From CANHBY01 sp046342195 (GTDB lineage Bacteria; Pseudomonadota; Gammaproteobacteria; Burkholderiales; Burkholderiaceae_C): 64,000 nucleotides of DNA. The stretch lies in contig JBKDQE010000038.1 of the NCBI GenBank assembly GCA_046342195.1, forward strand, positions 62,001-126,000, read 5' to 3'. The notes beneath the pieces were generated by a model. That model was given only the letters and a program-made list of their open reading frames with translations, made no database searches and was not told the origin of the DNA. The first letter of the stretch is position 1, and each line of letters opens with the position of its first letter. Positions 18,951-28,262 of the stretch are shown here, one piece after another. A program made the position numbers and the translations under genes.

Positions 18951-19544
18951 ATGTTTACTTCTTCATGCACGGGCCTTCGCCCGGGTGCAATTGCCGCCGG
19001 TGTGGCGATTTTACTGGCGCTAACCACTTCCCCATCTTTGGCCCAGTCAACTTCCGGGCTGCCCGCCCGGCCTTCCAGCGAATTAAAGCTACCGGTGGCA
19101 CACTACATCCTCACCAAGGAAACTCAAAGCTCATCAGTGAGCATAAATCCTCCCCCGACATCCGTAGCAACAAGCAGAGCCACGATTGACTCTACACTCG
19201 TGGCTCCTGTGCCAAGTTCAAATCAAGCCTCTATGTTGGTCACGCCAACCCGATGGGAGGTCAAGACATCCGACATCACTCTCTACCGAACTCTCGAGAG
19301 GTGGTCTCAATCGGCTGGCTACAAACTGAAGTGGGATGCCACCAAAAATTTCCTTATTGGAGCCCCGGATACCCACGTCGGAACTTTCGAGTCGGCACTT
19401 CAAAGCGTGCTCTCTTCGACTGGCATTTACCTGTCAGACTATCCCCTGGAAGCCTGCATTTATGCCAACACTCCACCTCTCGTTCGCATTACACGCCAAG
19501 GCGAACAGGCACGCGAGTGCAACGCTATTGAAGTCATTGAATGA
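18951..19544 (+). CDS. Secreted TcpQ-domain protein of the type IVb pilus operon
   Basis: 197 residues. A signal peptide is at about 1-31 (LLALTTSPSLAQ). A low-complexity Ser/Thr/Pro linker to about residue 95 follows, then a TcpQ-like domain (WEVKTSDITLYRTLERWSQ, AGYKLKW, FESALQSVLSSTGIYLSD). TcpQ proteins help localise and stabilise the outer-membrane secretin of toxin-coregulated-type pili. The C-terminal domain resembles the end of the preceding gene, so the operon carries two TcpQ-like proteins in tandem. Two Cys near the C-terminus could form a disulphide. It begins 46 bases after the previous gene and 27 before pilN. Confidence 0.8.
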   Translation: MFTSSCTGLRPGAIAAGVAILLALTTSPSLAQSTSGLPARPSSELKLPVAHYILTKETQSSSVSINPPPTSVATSRATIDSTLVAPVPSSNQASMLVTPTRWEVKTSDITLYRTLERWSQSAGYKLKWDATKNFLIGAPDTHVGTFESALQSVLSSTGIYLSDYPLEACIYANTPPLVRITRQGEQARECNAIEVIE

Positions 19545-19571
19545 CCTCTCAACCTCTACAGCAGTACCCCC

Positions 19572-21335
19572 ATGAAAGCAGTACCCCCCGTCTTGTTCGC
19601 CTTGCTGCCCTTGGCTGCAACCATCTTACTGAGCGGCTGCACATCAAGTGGCCTTGAAAAAAAAGTCAGCAGAGAGTCTAAAGACCTTGCTCAAAACATC
19701 GCCTCTGTCACTTCCAGACCCACTCTTGCCACAGGGGCAGGAACTCTGGTTGCAGGAGGTGGAGCCGATACCGAACGACGCGCGGGGGAACAGTCCTCGC
19801 GGATCGTTCTTCGAAAAGCCAGCAAGCCCTGGGTGGCCTCTGTATCTGTACCCATGAGCTCCGGAGACCGTCTCCCCTCGGTGTTTCAAGAAAATATAGA
19901 AATTAATTTCTCTGTTGGCAAAGCCAGTTTGAAGCTCATTGCTGAACGCATCACTGCGGCAACCGGCATTCCCGTTCGCATCAAAGCCGATGTCTACTCC
20001 TCACCTATCGGCAGCATACCCCCAGCTCCAGGCCCTGGGCTGAATATGACACCACCGCTTGGCATGAATAGCGCCGCTGTCATGACTCCCCTGATGATTC
20101 CATCCGAAACAGCCATCATGGGCACGAAAGACAATGTGCTGGAATCCTTACCCATGCGATGGAGCGAATCCCTTGAAGGCTATCTTAACCATATTACTGA
20201 CCTCAGTAGCTTGTCTTGGGAGTATCGGGAGGGCGTGATCCTGATTGAGCGATTTCGGACAGAATTCTTCGAAGTGGCGGCCATTGAAGGTGAAACCAGC
20301 TACTCCATGAGCCTGAGTGCCAGTGACCAGGGAGCCACTGGTTCTGGAGGCCCCTCAGCCAACAGCGCTCAAATCACCAACCATGCCAGCACCGACATTT
20401 CGGAGCAAGGCAAGACCAGTGCGATCACCAGTATCGTTGCGGCTATTCATCAAATCATTCGGGATGTCCCCGGATCCAGCGCCGTTCGATCTGATGGCTC
20501 AGGACGCATTACGGTCACGACCACCAAAGAGACCATGGCCAAAGTGCGTGAATTTGTAAGGGCAGAAAACGAAGCGCTGCTACGCCAAGCACAAATTCAA
20601 TTTGACATTTACTCGATTCGATCTTCTGAGGGTAGCGAACAGGGGCTTGATTGGAATCTGGTGTTGCGATCTTTGAGCGATGCGATTGCATTCAAAATCA
20701 GCTCGCCCACAATGATCACAGGCACCTCGGGAGGGGAAATTGGCTTCTCTGTGCTCTCTCCTTCCGAAACATCATCCTCCAGAGCGGTCCGTTTTGCTAA
20801 CACCTCAACCATTTTAAAATTACTCAATCAGCAGGGCACAGCCACCCAACACCGCCCGATCAGCCTTCTTACCCTGAACCGGCAGTGGGCCCGAAAAGCA
20901 TCACTGGGTTCTCAAGCCTATGTCAGTGAAACCACCCCCGGTGCTGCCTCTAACAGCAATGGTGCTGCGGGAGCCCCCGGGATCAAAACATCCACAATCA
21001 CCACCGGTGACCGCTACCTTGCTCAGCCCCATATTCTGGACAACAACACCGTCATTCTGAAATTCGGTATCGGCTTGAGCTCGCTGGTGGGGCTGCCTTC
21101 TTTTGTGAGCGCAGGACAAACGGTTCAAACCCCGGAGGTCACCAACATTATTGATCAGTCCACCATAGCCCTCAAGGCCGGACAGATTCTTGCAATCACG
21201 GGATTGAGCCGCATCGTGACGAACAATCATCTGCGCAGTTTGGATGAAACCATCCCTGCCAGTATTGGTGGCAGCCAAAAATCAGAACGACAACGCGAAG
21301 ATTTCATTATCTTTGTACGCCCCACCATTCTTTGA
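19572..21335 (+). CDS. pilN: PilN-family lipoprotein secretin of the type IVb pilus
   Basis: 587 residues. The lipoprotein signal has lipobox LLSGC (Cys about 22). An N-terminal domain contains INFSVGKASLKLIAERITAATGIPV, followed by Gly/Ser-rich segments. The C-terminal secretin domain ends with IDQSTIALKAGQILAITGLSR and a final DFIIFVRPTIL strand. It forms the outer-membrane channel through which the thin pilus passes. The closest architecture is R64 PilN/TcpC/BfpB. The two preceding TcpQ-type proteins are the expected secretin partners. Confidence 0.9.
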   Translation: MKAVPPVLFALLPLAATILLSGCTSSGLEKKVSRESKDLAQNIASVTSRPTLATGAGTLVAGGGADTERRAGEQSSRIVLRKASKPWVASVSVPMSSGDRLPSVFQENIEINFSVGKASLKLIAERITAATGIPVRIKADVYSSPIGSIPPAPGPGLNMTPPLGMNSAAVMTPLMIPSETAIMGTKDNVLESLPMRWSESLEGYLNHITDLSSLSWEYREGVILIERFRTEFFEVAAIEGETSYSMSLSASDQGATGSGGPSANSAQITNHASTDISEQGKTSAITSIVAAIHQIIRDVPGSSAVRSDGSGRITVTTTKETMAKVREFVRAENEALLRQAQIQFDIYSIRSSEGSEQGLDWNLVLRSLSDAIAFKISSPTMITGTSGGEIGFSVLSPSETSSSRAVRFANTSTILKLLNQQGTATQHRPISLLTLNRQWARKASLGSQAYVSETTPGAASNSNGAAGAPGIKTSTITTGDRYLAQPHILDNNTVILKFGIGLSSLVGLPSFVSAGQTVQTPEVTNIIDQSTIALKAGQILAITGLSRIVTNNHLRSLDETIPASIGGSQKSERQREDFIIFVRPTIL

Positions 21336-21344
21336 AGTTATGCC

Positions 21345-22658
21345 ATGTTGATTGAACGTATTGTTGCCAAAACATCGGCTGGCTCGCTGCTGGGTGGTCT
21401 CGATTGGCGCCCCCCATCCCATGGTGTCCATTCCAAGCAAGCCCTTCAGGAAGTCAAACGACAAACAGATTCCACTCATTACGCGCTGCTACAGGCCCAT
21501 GGCTTTACTCGCTATGGCCTTTATAAAAGCCGAATTTCTGAAGAAAGCATCAATCTCCCAAAGGGGGTTTTATCAGCGGCAGCCTGCTTCGCCAATTTGG
21601 TTGGAGCTCACGCGCCGAATGCCGCACTGGTTCTTCCTGTGGAATTCGGGAATGACCGCTCAGAACAAAAATATCTGGTTATTGTTCTTGAAGATGGTGT
21701 CCCTCATATTGATACCCTGGTCAATGAAATGTCGGCACGAGATACTGTCGGCAGCGAAGAACGCCCCATGTGGGCGTTTAGTCACACCAAATACCCCAAC
21801 TGTCAGATTGTCAACTTCGAGTGGCTGGCCTCTGGTGCCGACAAAGCGGCTCGCGTACAGTCGATTCCAATCAATCCATGGCCCATCATGACCCTATTGG
21901 CCCTGAGCCTGATCGCCGGGCTGGGCTGGTGGGGCTATGACCATTTAAAGAGTACTGAACTTGCGAAGCTTCAAGCGGCTCAAGCCGCCGCTGCTGATCC
22001 AATTCCCAAGTACCTTTCGGCTCTTCGTGCACAGGCCGCCAACATGGCGACGAAAAGATCCGACGTCTTGGAGGCCACACGGGAGCTTTTTAATATTGTG
22101 GTCACCCTGCCGGGCTGGCAATTGAAATCTTTGGAATGCAACGCCCTGACCCAACAGTGTCTACTCAATTGGGCTCGAAAGGGTGGGACAACGGAAGATA
22201 TTCAACACACCCTAGCACACGATACCCTGCTCCCGATGACAAACCAGGGATCACCCATTCCGATGATTGACCAGACTCATACCGTTAAGAAATGGCCGAT
22301 CCAAAGAGAAAGCCTGCTGGATAGCGTCATCGGGCTGCCATCACTGCAACAGGGGTTCTCTGAATTCATGCCAATGATGCAGGTCTGGAAAACTGCCGGC
22401 TTAGCCATTGACATCAAGGCGCCCTCTCTCTGGCCAAGCACACCAGGAGTACCCAATTTATTGAAGCACCCCTCTGCATTGCATCGGGGGCAAATCGTGA
22501 TCGGCAGTGTACCTGGCCCCTTCATTGAAGAAGTGCTGGCCAGTGTGCCTCGCTGGATTCAATGGGAAACCGTCAGTGCCGATTTGGGCGAAGGCAGTGA
22601 CCCTCGCTCTCGGCTGAGCTTTAAAGCAATTGGAACCTACTATGTCTCGAGCCACTGA
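21345..22658 (+). CDS. pilO: PilO-family type IVb pilus inner-membrane assembly protein
   Basis: 437 residues. An N-terminal cytoplasmic portion (about 180 residues; RYGLYKSRISEE) is followed by one transmembrane helix at about 184-202 (WPIMTLLALSLIAGLGWWG) and a periplasmic coiled-coil-plus-globular region. Length, topology and position between secretin and PilP match R64 PilO rather than the shorter type IVa PilO. Such proteins link the cytoplasmic motor to the periplasmic channel. Its last codons overlap the pilP start. Confidence 0.82.
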   Translation: MLIERIVAKTSAGSLLGGLDWRPPSHGVHSKQALQEVKRQTDSTHYALLQAHGFTRYGLYKSRISEESINLPKGVLSAAACFANLVGAHAPNAALVLPVEFGNDRSEQKYLVIVLEDGVPHIDTLVNEMSARDTVGSEERPMWAFSHTKYPNCQIVNFEWLASGADKAARVQSIPINPWPIMTLLALSLIAGLGWWGYDHLKSTELAKLQAAQAAAADPIPKYLSALRAQAANMATKRSDVLEATRELFNIVVTLPGWQLKSLECNALTQQCLLNWARKGGTTEDIQHTLAHDTLLPMTNQGSPIPMIDQTHTVKKWPIQRESLLDSVIGLPSLQQGFSEFMPMMQVWKTAGLAIDIKAPSLWPSTPGVPNLLKHPSALHRGQIVIGSVPGPFIEEVLASVPRWIQWETVSADLGEGSDPRSRLSFKAIGTYYVSSH

Positions 22659-23130
22659 ACTGCGAAGTTGGCTGCCCCTGCTGTGCATGGGGCTCGCTCT
22701 GGCATTCTCCGCCCAAGCCCAAACTATTGGAGACTATAGCCGCTCTCAACGGGCGCTTCTGGAATCTGAAATAGCAAAAAATACAGCGAAGGCGCTGATC
22801 AATGTCGAATCAGCCTCACCGTTCCACCTGACACCAGGAACAACCGCCTCCCAACAGGTCGCCCTGCTTCCACCATTACCCGGAGCGGTGAATTCTGCAA
22901 TAAAAAGTACAGACACTGAGCCCGTGCCGGAAATTGCTGTCAAGGGGATTATGATTTTATCGAAACGGTCCATGGTCGAATTGTCTGTCAAAGGGGATAC
23001 CGTTCTTGTGCTGGCCGGTAACAAAGTGCCTGGAACTTCCTGGGTCGTCGCAAACATCCGCCAAGACCAAATCATTTTGAAATCGGGCACAAAAAGCAAG
23101 CTCTTTGATCTGTACAAAGGGGCTTGGTAA
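22642..23130 (+). CDS. pilP: PilP-family type IVb pilus biogenesis protein
   Basis: 162 residues. A signal peptide at about 1-25 (LLCMGLALAFSAQA) is followed by a short periplasmic domain ending IAVKGIMILSKRSMVELSVK and KLFDLYKGAW. The ATG at 22642 lies inside the end of pilO, giving a 17-base overlap; an in-frame TTG 12 bases earlier is less likely. R64 PilP is required for thin pilus formation with an incompletely defined role. The stop codon overlaps the pilQ start as TAATG. Confidence 0.82.
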   Translation: MSRATELRSWLPLLCMGLALAFSAQAQTIGDYSRSQRALLESEIAKNTAKALINVESASPFHLTPGTTASQQVALLPPLPGAVNSAIKSTDTEPVPEIAVKGIMILSKRSMVELSVKGDTVLVLAGNKVPGTSWVVANIRQDQIILKSGTKSKLFDLYKGAW

Positions 23131-24977
23131 TGCCCGTTTTCTCTTTTCTCAAGTGGCCTATCTGGCCAACGATGACAGTGGCCAGACACAAAACAGCCTC
23201 AAATTTTTCAAGCTGGCTTTGGGGCAAGCCTCAAGCTCACCGAGACCACCCAAACAGCCTGATTGCGGGCAAGCCGGCGATCTTCCCCTTTGATACCACT
23301 CCCACCAATGCTTGCACTCCTGCCCAAACAGACGCTATTGTTGAGCGTTATTTTGATTTGCCTGAGTACCGATCCGTACTAACTCATGGAATAGAACCCA
23401 TTTATCCCCTGTCGCCGCAGCTTCAAAAACAGTTGCTTGCCTTGGATATTGGCGGACGATGCGCCATGATCGTGCGTACACTTCCAAGTGATACAGAAAA
23501 TCATGCCCTTGAGCAGCACATCAAATCGCTTCGGGGCGCCTTACGCAGTCGGGGCTACCGAATCATTCGCGATCTGGTTGCTCACCCAAGCGTTCTGGCG
23601 GATGTTCAGCGCAACATTGATCGGGTCTCAAGAGATACTCACAAGGGAGAGCCTTTAAAGCTGTTTGAACGATGGATTGAAATCGGTGTCGGGTCAGGCG
23701 CCAGTGATATTCACATTGATATCCAAGGCAACTTGGCACAGGTTCGTGCCCGGATTGACGGCAGCTTGGAGCCCCTTGATGACGGCCATGCTGGCCTCTA
23801 TCCACGCAAAGATGCCCTTGACGCGGTTGCTGCCGGTTACAACAACACACGCAAAGGAAACAATAACAGTCAATTTGATGAAGACAAATTTGTCGACTGC
23901 ATGCTGGATATCAACCTTCCGAATGTTTCAGGACAAATTCGTTATCAAAGCCAAAAGGGACGCCTCGGGCCCAAAGTGGTTCTGCGTATTCTTCGTAGCG
24001 GCGAACAAAACCACATCACTTTCGAAAGCGCAGGCTATGCCGCAAGCCACCTGAAGCTCCTTCGTGAAGCAGCCCGAAGCCCGAAAGGCATGGTCTTGAT
24101 TGCCGGAGAAACGGGCTCAGGCAAATCGACCAGCCTGAAGTGTTTTATTGAAACTCTCTCAGACCTTCATCGCCGAGCCATTTATACAGTCGAAGACCCC
24201 ATTGAATACGAAATTAAAGGCGCCCATCAAATTGAGGTGAAGCGAGTACTCAATGACGAGGCAGAAACCCACCGGCGTTATGCCGAGGTCATGAGATCTG
24301 TTCTGCGGTCTGACCCCGACGGGGTGATGATGGGAGAAATGCGTGACCGTCTCACGTCCATGTTTTGCCTGCAAGTGGCTGAAACAGGGCACTTGGCCAT
24401 GGGAACCCTTCATGCCCACTTGATCAGCAATATCATCCCTCGCCTGACCAATGATCAAATCGGCCTGTCCCGGCAGGCCCTGACCGGGCCTCACATCATC
24501 AACCTGATGATTTATCAGGCCCTTGTGCCGATGCTGTGCAAAATTTGCTCAGAACCTACAGAGGCCGCTGTTGCACGATCACCTGAAATTTCTGAAACAG
24601 TTCAACTTTTGCAGCAAAAACTCAGGCTACCCACTGATCAATTGCGTTGGCAACGCCCCGGGGGTTGCCCGGCTTGCAAGGGGCGCGGCGTGCAAGGAAA
24701 AACCGTTGTGGCCGAACTGTTTCAACCTGACCGCCAGTGGCTGATGCTCGTACGTGATAACAATGATTATGGTGCCCTGTCGCACTATCGAAGCCTGTCT
24801 GACGGTGACTTGCTGAGCCAAGACATGACCGGGAAAACGGTCTTTGAACACGCTCTCTGGAAGGCTCTGCACGGCCTCATTGATGTGCGTTGCTGCGAAG
24901 CCTTTGAGTCACTGCGACGCTACGAGCCCCCGCCTCGGTCAAGGCTGGCGGAACACCAGGGGAAAGATGAATGCTGA
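23130..24977 (+). CDS. pilQ: PilQ-family pilus assembly ATPase (type II/IV secretion ATPase)
   Basis: 615 residues. Walker A GETGSGKST, Asp box EDPIEYEIKGAHQIEV, Walker B DPDGVMMGEMRD and His box ETGHLAMGTLHAH are all present, followed by a CxxC pair in GGCPACKGRG. This is the hexameric motor that powers pilus extension in R64-like systems; the name does not refer to the type IVa secretin PilQ. The start is the ATG in the TAATG overlap with pilP, with AAAGGGG upstream. No retraction ATPase is present in the cluster. Confidence 0.92.
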   Translation: MPVFSFLKWPIWPTMTVARHKTASNFSSWLWGKPQAHRDHPNSLIAGKPAIFPFDTTPTNACTPAQTDAIVERYFDLPEYRSVLTHGIEPIYPLSPQLQKQLLALDIGGRCAMIVRTLPSDTENHALEQHIKSLRGALRSRGYRIIRDLVAHPSVLADVQRNIDRVSRDTHKGEPLKLFERWIEIGVGSGASDIHIDIQGNLAQVRARIDGSLEPLDDGHAGLYPRKDALDAVAAGYNNTRKGNNNSQFDEDKFVDCMLDINLPNVSGQIRYQSQKGRLGPKVVLRILRSGEQNHITFESAGYAASHLKLLREAARSPKGMVLIAGETGSGKSTSLKCFIETLSDLHRRAIYTVEDPIEYEIKGAHQIEVKRVLNDEAETHRRYAEVMRSVLRSDPDGVMMGEMRDRLTSMFCLQVAETGHLAMGTLHAHLISNIIPRLTNDQIGLSRQALTGPHIINLMIYQALVPMLCKICSEPTEAAVARSPEISETVQLLQQKLRLPTDQLRWQRPGGCPACKGRGVQGKTVVAELFQPDRQWLMLVRDNNDYGALSHYRSLSDGDLLSQDMTGKTVFEHALWKALHGLIDVRCCEAFESLRRYEPPPRSRLAEHQGKDEC

Positions 24978-26113
24978 AACAGTTGATACGCTGGTTCATG
25001 CTGATCGCATTTCGCATGAACCGTAGCGAGTTTTACCGTGACTTGAGTGAAATGTTCAAGCGCTCTGAACCCATGCTGGGTTTTTTGGAGGGTGAAATCG
25101 CAACGGCTCAGCGCACCCGGCAACACTCTCGAGCCACAGCATTGAGGCAAATTCTCCAACGCCTGCAATCGGGTGACCAGGCAAGCTGCCTGAACCACCT
25201 CCTGGAAGGGGTTGTTCCCTCCAGTGACGCCATGATGCTGCTGGCCATTGAACGAACTCCAAATAAATCAGCCGCTTTGAATGCTTTGGCTGACGCCGTT
25301 GAGCAGCAAACGGCCATCAAGCGCCTGCTCGCCCTCTACGCTGCCTTACCTCTGGCCATGCTGCCACTGTGCTACGGGCTGATCGCCCTGCTCAGCAGGG
25401 TCATCATTGCTGTACAACAGTCAGCCCCTGATTTCATTCAAGAGGAGCTTTGGCAAGGCTTCAATGGCCTGGCCAAAGAAATTGCCGAATTCATGCACCA
25501 GCATGGACTGCTGGCTTTCTTTTCGTTTGTGTTGCTTGTGCTGGCACTGATTGTGTCTCTGCCGCGCTGGCGAGGCTTGTTGCGTCTTCGGCTCGAAGGC
25601 TGGCCTGTTTTCAGTCTTTACCGTGATTTTCAAACCGGCCTTCTGCTCACCTCCATCGCCATGCTTTTACAAACAGGCTATACCCTGAAAGGGGCCATTG
25701 AAGACCTCTCAGGCACATCGTCTCGCTGGTTACGCTGGCATTTGCGCCGGGTTCTTTCGGGGCTGGATGACAAGCCCAATGCAGCCATCGAAGCTTTCGG
25801 CCGGGGGCTGCTTTCGCCTTACATACTCTCGCGCGCTGCGACACTGCATCGCTCTGCGCCCACGTTTTCTGATGTGCTCATTGAACTGGGCACACAAGAA
25901 GGCTCTCGTGTACTGGCCCGGGTCAAGGTGTCGGCGATGGCCGCCAATGCCGTCATTGTGGGCATTCTGTGTGGTTTGTCAGGTTTTATGGCAATGGCCT
26001 CAATGACCGTGCCGAGCCGGTTCTCCTCACTCATGGAGCCAACCTCTCAAATGATGCTCAGAAGCCTGCATGCAGAAAAAATGCGTCAAATATCAAGCGA
26101 GAAAAAGCCATGA
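24971..26113 (+). CDS. pilR: PilR-family (GspF-like) inner-membrane platform protein
   Basis: 380 residues. GspF/TadC-like integral membrane protein with hydrophobic helices at about 120-142, 178-198 and 320-345 and two cytoplasmic helical domains (SEMFKRSEPMLGFLEGE; FQTGLLLTSIAMLLQTGYTL). It acts as the platform on which the PilQ ATPase assembles the pilin fibre. It overlaps pilQ by seven bases and the next gene by four (ATGA), which indicates one transcript with coupled translation. Confidence 0.88.
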   Translation: MLKQLIRWFMLIAFRMNRSEFYRDLSEMFKRSEPMLGFLEGEIATAQRTRQHSRATALRQILQRLQSGDQASCLNHLLEGVVPSSDAMMLLAIERTPNKSAALNALADAVEQQTAIKRLLALYAALPLAMLPLCYGLIALLSRVIIAVQQSAPDFIQEELWQGFNGLAKEIAEFMHQHGLLAFFSFVLLVLALIVSLPRWRGLLRLRLEGWPVFSLYRDFQTGLLLTSIAMLLQTGYTLKGAIEDLSGTSSRWLRWHLRRVLSGLDDKPNAAIEAFGRGLLSPYILSRAATLHRSAPTFSDVLIELGTQEGSRVLARVKVSAMAANAVIVGILCGLSGFMAMASMTVPSRFSSLMEPTSQMMLRSLHAEKMRQISSEKKP

Positions 26114-27282
26114 CATACCTTTGCTTACGGCCAGCATCTGCCGCACAGCAACGGGGCAACGCCCTCATTTGGGCGCTGCTTGGCCTCATTATCTCGGGCC
26201 TGGGCTCTGTGGCTTATGTCCGCCATCAGCAATCAGAGTTCAAGTCCCAGGCGGGTCAAGCAGAGGCCTCGGTGCTGTCTGCCCTGAGCAAAGCCGCCCA
26301 TCTTGCCATCAGCGAACATATGCTGGAAATTCAGCGCGGCAATTTGCTCACCAAAACTGTCGATACAGACACGATCACGGTCATGCCAAGCCTTGTTTCA
26401 GGTGAATCGGAGTGGCATTTCAGTACCGACGAACTGCGTCGCATGGGCTACCTTCCTGCCGGGTGGAACACCGCAACCTCAGCCATCAACGGGTCTCCCT
26501 ATAGCATCAGCTTTCGCCGCACCCCTGTGGGCTGCCTTCCAAGCCTATGTAATATCGAAGGCGCCGTGGTGCTTGAAGGGGCCATCAGCGACCCCGCCTC
26601 CGGACGCAGTGATGCGACCATCATCGGAGCCATACTTACTCACATTGGCGTAGATGCAGCAGTTTCACTGCCCCATAATTCAAACCAGCTCACTGGTTAC
26701 GGGCCCGGCGGCAGTTGGAGTATGGCCAACCCCGTAGCTGGAAACCCTGCCGGTGTGGTTGCTGTGCGGGTGGGTACAGCAGCCAGTGCTTACACGCCCT
26801 TTGTTCGCATCGGAGATCTGCGTGACCCCAAACTGGCAGGCAACTTGACAGCCTTGGGCAACCTTTCTATTGGCGGGTCAAGCACCCTACAGGGCCCGCT
26901 TTCCGTCAATGGCGAGATCACCACGCCCGCAAAGATCACCGCGGAGGGCCGGGTGAGCGGCGCCGAATTGAAATTCAGCACCCCCGTGACGGCAGGTGCC
27001 AGTTGCGAACCGGCCACCTTGGCATTCCTTGCCAGCGGTGGTTTGGCTTTGTGTAACAGCGCAGGCACATACCAAACATTCATGCAATACCAGGGTCACC
27101 AAACTGCTTGCTCACATGAAGGGCGGCTTGCCCTTGATCCGACCTCAGCTCAGGGCCTCATTTGCTATCAAAATCATTGGGTTCGTGTGGTGGATCAATT
27201 TGAACAACTACAGCAAAATCAAATTACACATGCAAGCCAGATCCTTCGTTTGTGGGGAAAAGTCTTAGGTTCAGCTTTGTAA
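26110..27282 (+). CDS. pilV: PilV-like minor pilin/tip protein of the type IVb pilus
   Basis: 390 residues. A short positively charged leader ends at QQRG and is followed by a hydrophobic helix NALIWALLGLIISGLGSVAY, so a prepilin peptidase could cut after Gly16. The position after cleavage that is normally Glu5 is Trp. A beta-rich body follows. The C-terminal end, with paired Cys in ACSHEGRLALDPTSAQGLICYQNHWV, resembles the tip segment of R64-type PilV. I see no inverted shufflon repeats or Rci recombinase nearby, so this is a fixed C-terminus. Function as adhesin is inferred. Confidence 0.78.
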   Translation: MTYLCLRPASAAQQRGNALIWALLGLIISGLGSVAYVRHQQSEFKSQAGQAEASVLSALSKAAHLAISEHMLEIQRGNLLTKTVDTDTITVMPSLVSGESEWHFSTDELRRMGYLPAGWNTATSAINGSPYSISFRRTPVGCLPSLCNIEGAVVLEGAISDPASGRSDATIIGAILTHIGVDAAVSLPHNSNQLTGYGPGGSWSMANPVAGNPAGVVAVRVGTAASAYTPFVRIGDLRDPKLAGNLTALGNLSIGGSSTLQGPLSVNGEITTPAKITAEGRVSGAELKFSTPVTAGASCEPATLAFLASGGLALCNSAGTYQTFMQYQGHQTACSHEGRLALDPTSAQGLICYQNHWVRVVDQFEQLQQNQITHASQILRLWGKVLGSAL

Positions 27283-27371
27283 AACCGAGATTCTACTGAC
27301 CCCAACCCCCGCCAAAATCATCTTCATTCCGTGGCCCTGTGCCTCGAATTCATTTTTAGCCCACGAAAAAA

Positions 27372-27905
27372 ATGAACATTGTTCAAGCTCCCCGGCAGCA
27401 TCAACAAACCGGTAATGCACTGCTCTACACTTTACTGGCCCTGGTGCTCAGCGGCATTGGTTTATCGGTTGGGGTTCAACAGTATCAGGAAGCTGAACGA
27501 TCTGCTTTGGTGCAAGCCACCGTGGGAGAAATCAATACCATCATCGGTGTAGCCAAGCAAAATTTTGGACAATACAACTTTAACGGCCTCAATACTGCCG
27601 CAGCGGTCAGCAGCCAAGTGATTCCAGCTTATCTGGCCAATGGCACGAGCGCAAATAACAAATTTGGCGGGACGATTACACTCGAAGCTGGAAGCACTGT
27701 AGGTACGGCTGTATTAACCTACGAGGGGGTTCCCTCCAGCCTGTGCCTCAGCATTGTCAATGGCACGCAAGCCTTGGCAAGACAAATTCAAGTGGCTGAG
27801 GTCGATGTGAAACCGCTCGACAGCACGGTGAACATTGCCACGCTCACGACCCAATGCAGCTCTGGATCTGGCCTCAAAATTGCTTGGACCTTGGGGCGCG
27901 CCTGA
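27372..27905 (+). CDS. pilS: PilS-like major pilin of the type IVb pilus
   Basis: 177 residues. The leader is 14 residues ending QQTG, then hydrophobic helix NALLYTLLALVLSGIGLSVGV, then a Gly/Ser/Thr-rich globular domain with two Cys (about 127 and 165) that could form the pilin disulphide loop. The leader-helix junction QxGNAL is shared with the preceding PilV-like protein, and again there is no Glu at mature position 5 (Tyr instead). It matches the PilS N-terminal family in size and position. It lies 89 bases after pilV; in R64 pilS precedes pilV. Confidence 0.8.
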   Translation: MNIVQAPRQHQQTGNALLYTLLALVLSGIGLSVGVQQYQEAERSALVQATVGEINTIIGVAKQNFGQYNFNGLNTAAAVSSQVIPAYLANGTSANNKFGGTITLEAGSTVGTAVLTYEGVPSSLCLSIVNGTQALARQIQVAEVDVKPLDSTVNIATLTTQCSSGSGLKIAWTLGRA

Positions 27906-27917
27906 CCATACAGTCAG

Positions 27918-28154
27918 TCAGAGGGCCATGGCCAGTCTCTTGCGTGAATCGGCTGCGCGCCTACGCCGCTCAGCAGGGGTTTTGAGTTTGTCGAACAAGG
28001 TATAAAAATGGAACCATGGCCATGGTACAGGAGCCTGCTGCACCAATTCAGTATCAGGCCAAACCTCGGCGAAGGCGGGCATGTAGTTGAGCTTGCGCGG
28101 AGAAAACCCCGCCGAATTCTTAAGTGAATCAATCAAGAAAATTTTCACGATCAC
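27918..28154 (-). pseudogene. Remnant of a DUF1016/YhcG-type nuclease-family gene
   Basis: The minus-strand frame reads GFSPRKLNYMPAFAEVWPD, then ELVQQ, then LFDKLKTPAERRR. This follows the DUF1016 N-terminal pattern (GFSxRNLxYMRxFAxxxPD, VQQ, PWxH, LLxKLKxPxER). Only about 60 residues remain of a family of about 330. The expected continuation (YAxxAIEHGWSR) appears only in a neighbouring frame as AQPIHARDWPW, suggesting a further frameshift before the gene is lost. Intact members are PD-(D/E)XK-fold proteins, some found with restriction systems. Identification is by remembered family pattern, not by search. Confidence 0.5.
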
Positions 28155-28262
28155 CCAAGTTTATTTTCATGAATGGACTCAATTGCGCCATCTCTTTGCC
28201 GAGAATAACCATGACGCATGAGCGTCTATTGTTTGGCTCCTCTTGGCACTTTGCGTGCCTTT

